Assembly (NCBI GenBank): GCA_030605705.1
Contig: JAUWHU010000372.1
Coordinates: 1 to 6,111, forward strand
Source of the DNA: Thermoflexia bacterium
GTDB lineage: Bacteria; Chloroflexota; Anaerolineae; B4-G1; SLSP01
Reading direction: 5' to 3'
Length of the DNA: 6,111 nucleotides
Below are positions 5,499 to 6,111 of the stretch, piece after piece. Both the position numbers and the translations under genes were made by a program. Under the pieces are notes generated by a model. It had not been told where the DNA came from. It saw only the letters and a program-made list of their open reading frames with translations, and did not search any database. Numbering within the stretch: the stretch's first letter is position 1; each line of letters opens with the position of its first letter.

Positions 5499-6111
5499 TC
5501 AATACCCCCCGCGTCGAATTTCACGTTCCAGGGTCCAAAAGTCTTCCGCTATGTTCCATTCTGTCTGGCTGCTGAGGTGCAGGTTTATAGCGCGTTGGGT
5601 TTGATATACCCACTTGCTCAACTCGGACACCAGCGCGCTCTGCGCCGTTTTGTTGGGCACAACAAGGTAGAAATGCCCGCCCGTCATTTTTTGATATAAA
5701 TCCCATTTGCGCTGCCGCTCGTTTTGCTTCTTCCGCGTGTGCCGTTCACATTCGACGTAGTAGACCTGGTTGTCTTTGGAAGCTACCAGGTCTGGTGTTA
5801 CAGTTCCTCCATCCAACGTGAAAGGCTTGGGAAACAGGTCCGTGAGGTAGTCGCGCTGCGTCAACTCTTGAGCCGTGGCCGGTGAAGTCCAGCACCTGGG
5901 CGTGGTTGCTGCCCAGGCCCGGAGCCGGGATAACCGTCGTGGCGTAGGCCAACATAACTCCATCGGGAGACATGATACGCACCCCGGCATTGTGTTCCGT
6001 GTCTGGCCGTCCCCCGCTCCACACGTTGGTGACGTAGAACTGCATGGCAGCCGGGAAAGACGCGGCGCGGACAGCGGGTACTAAACGCTGTAACGTCAAG
6101 ACACCGGGATC
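5499..6111 (-). pseudogene. Frameshifted 3' part of a gene with a PD-(D/E)XK-like nuclease or replication-relaxation-like domain
   Basis: The gene enters from the right edge and stops with TGA at 5501-5499. From 6111 to 5878 the frame gives 78 residues ending 'SNHAQVLDFTG'. From 5876 to 5499 a frame shifted by one base gives 'TAQELTQRDYLTDLFPKPF' and onward to 'LEREIRRGGY'. Dropping one C near 5877 joins the two smoothly. The C-terminal part contains 'TVTPDLVAS' and then 'VYYVECERHTRK' (about 5747-5799), followed by 'RQRKWDLY' and 'GGHFYLVVPN'. This PD...(V)ExE plus basic-helix arrangement resembles PD-(D/E)XK nuclease folds and the C-terminal domain of replication-relaxation-like proteins carried by integrative elements. 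The match is by pattern only, and a catalytic lysine is not evident in the standard place. The N-terminal part ('VTNVWSGG', 'VRIMSPDGVMLAYATT') is not recognised. It may be a true pseudogene or the result of a sequencing indel. Confidence 0.6.

Noticed and set aside
5375..5575. Plus-strand frame with a hydrophobic stretch (LQAHILVLLILSLF)
   Set aside because: It overlaps the C-terminal coding end of the gene stopping at 5499 on the opposite strand, has only a weak ribosome binding site, and looks random outside the hydrophobic stretch.

Overview
The window reads as a mosaic accessory region. It most likely comes from a member of the Chloroflexota (Anaerolineae-like). The taxonomic hint is the short motif 'YLPL[IV]', seen three times in predicted exported proteins (once after a signal peptide, twice near a C-terminus). 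I recall this motif as frequent in secreted Chloroflexota proteins, so the assignment is inference. Every supported gene lies on the minus strand, so transcription runs from high to low coordinates.

Layout in transcription order. (1) 6111-5499: the 3' part of a gene entering from the right edge. It carries a PD-(D/E)XK-like nuclease or replication-relaxation-like C-terminal domain and is interrupted by an apparent single-base frameshift near 5877. (2) 5498-5051: about 450 bp without a convincing gene, holding a GC-rich hairpin upstream of the next gene. (3) 5050-1377: one very large secreted multidomain protein, with a signal peptide, SH3b, PKD-like and carboxypeptidase-regulatory-like domains, an unassigned helical block, several Ig/DUF11-like domains, then a C-terminal PKD domain. 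A single missing base near 1579 cuts the PKD domain and moves its second half and the terminal VYLPLILRNH into another frame. (4) 1362-1329: a perfect 15-bp-stem hairpin just behind that gene, the probable terminator. (5) 1319-584: a remnant of a tad/flp-type pilus locus, made of the C-terminal half of a TadA/CpaF ATPase (Walker B and His box present, no Walker A) and, coupled to it, about 36 residues that look like the start of TadB. (6) 583-433: a short intergenic stretch with an imperfect GCCACGAATT-type inverted repeat. (7) 432-1: the start of another secreted protein that runs off the left edge.

The genes do not form an evident single pathway. Two encode exported, surface-type beta-sandwich proteins. 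The tad fragment is probably a decayed piece of pilus or secretion machinery, and the right-hand gene resembles cargo of integrative elements. Copies of a short AATTCGTGGCAG sequence sit at both ends of the truncated tad piece, suggesting that repeat-associated rearrangement shaped the region. I see no rRNA, tRNA, CRISPR array or complete transposase, and no convincing new defence or other system. The most interesting items are the modular giant surface protein with its duplicated YLPLI tails, and the repeat-bounded tad remnant.
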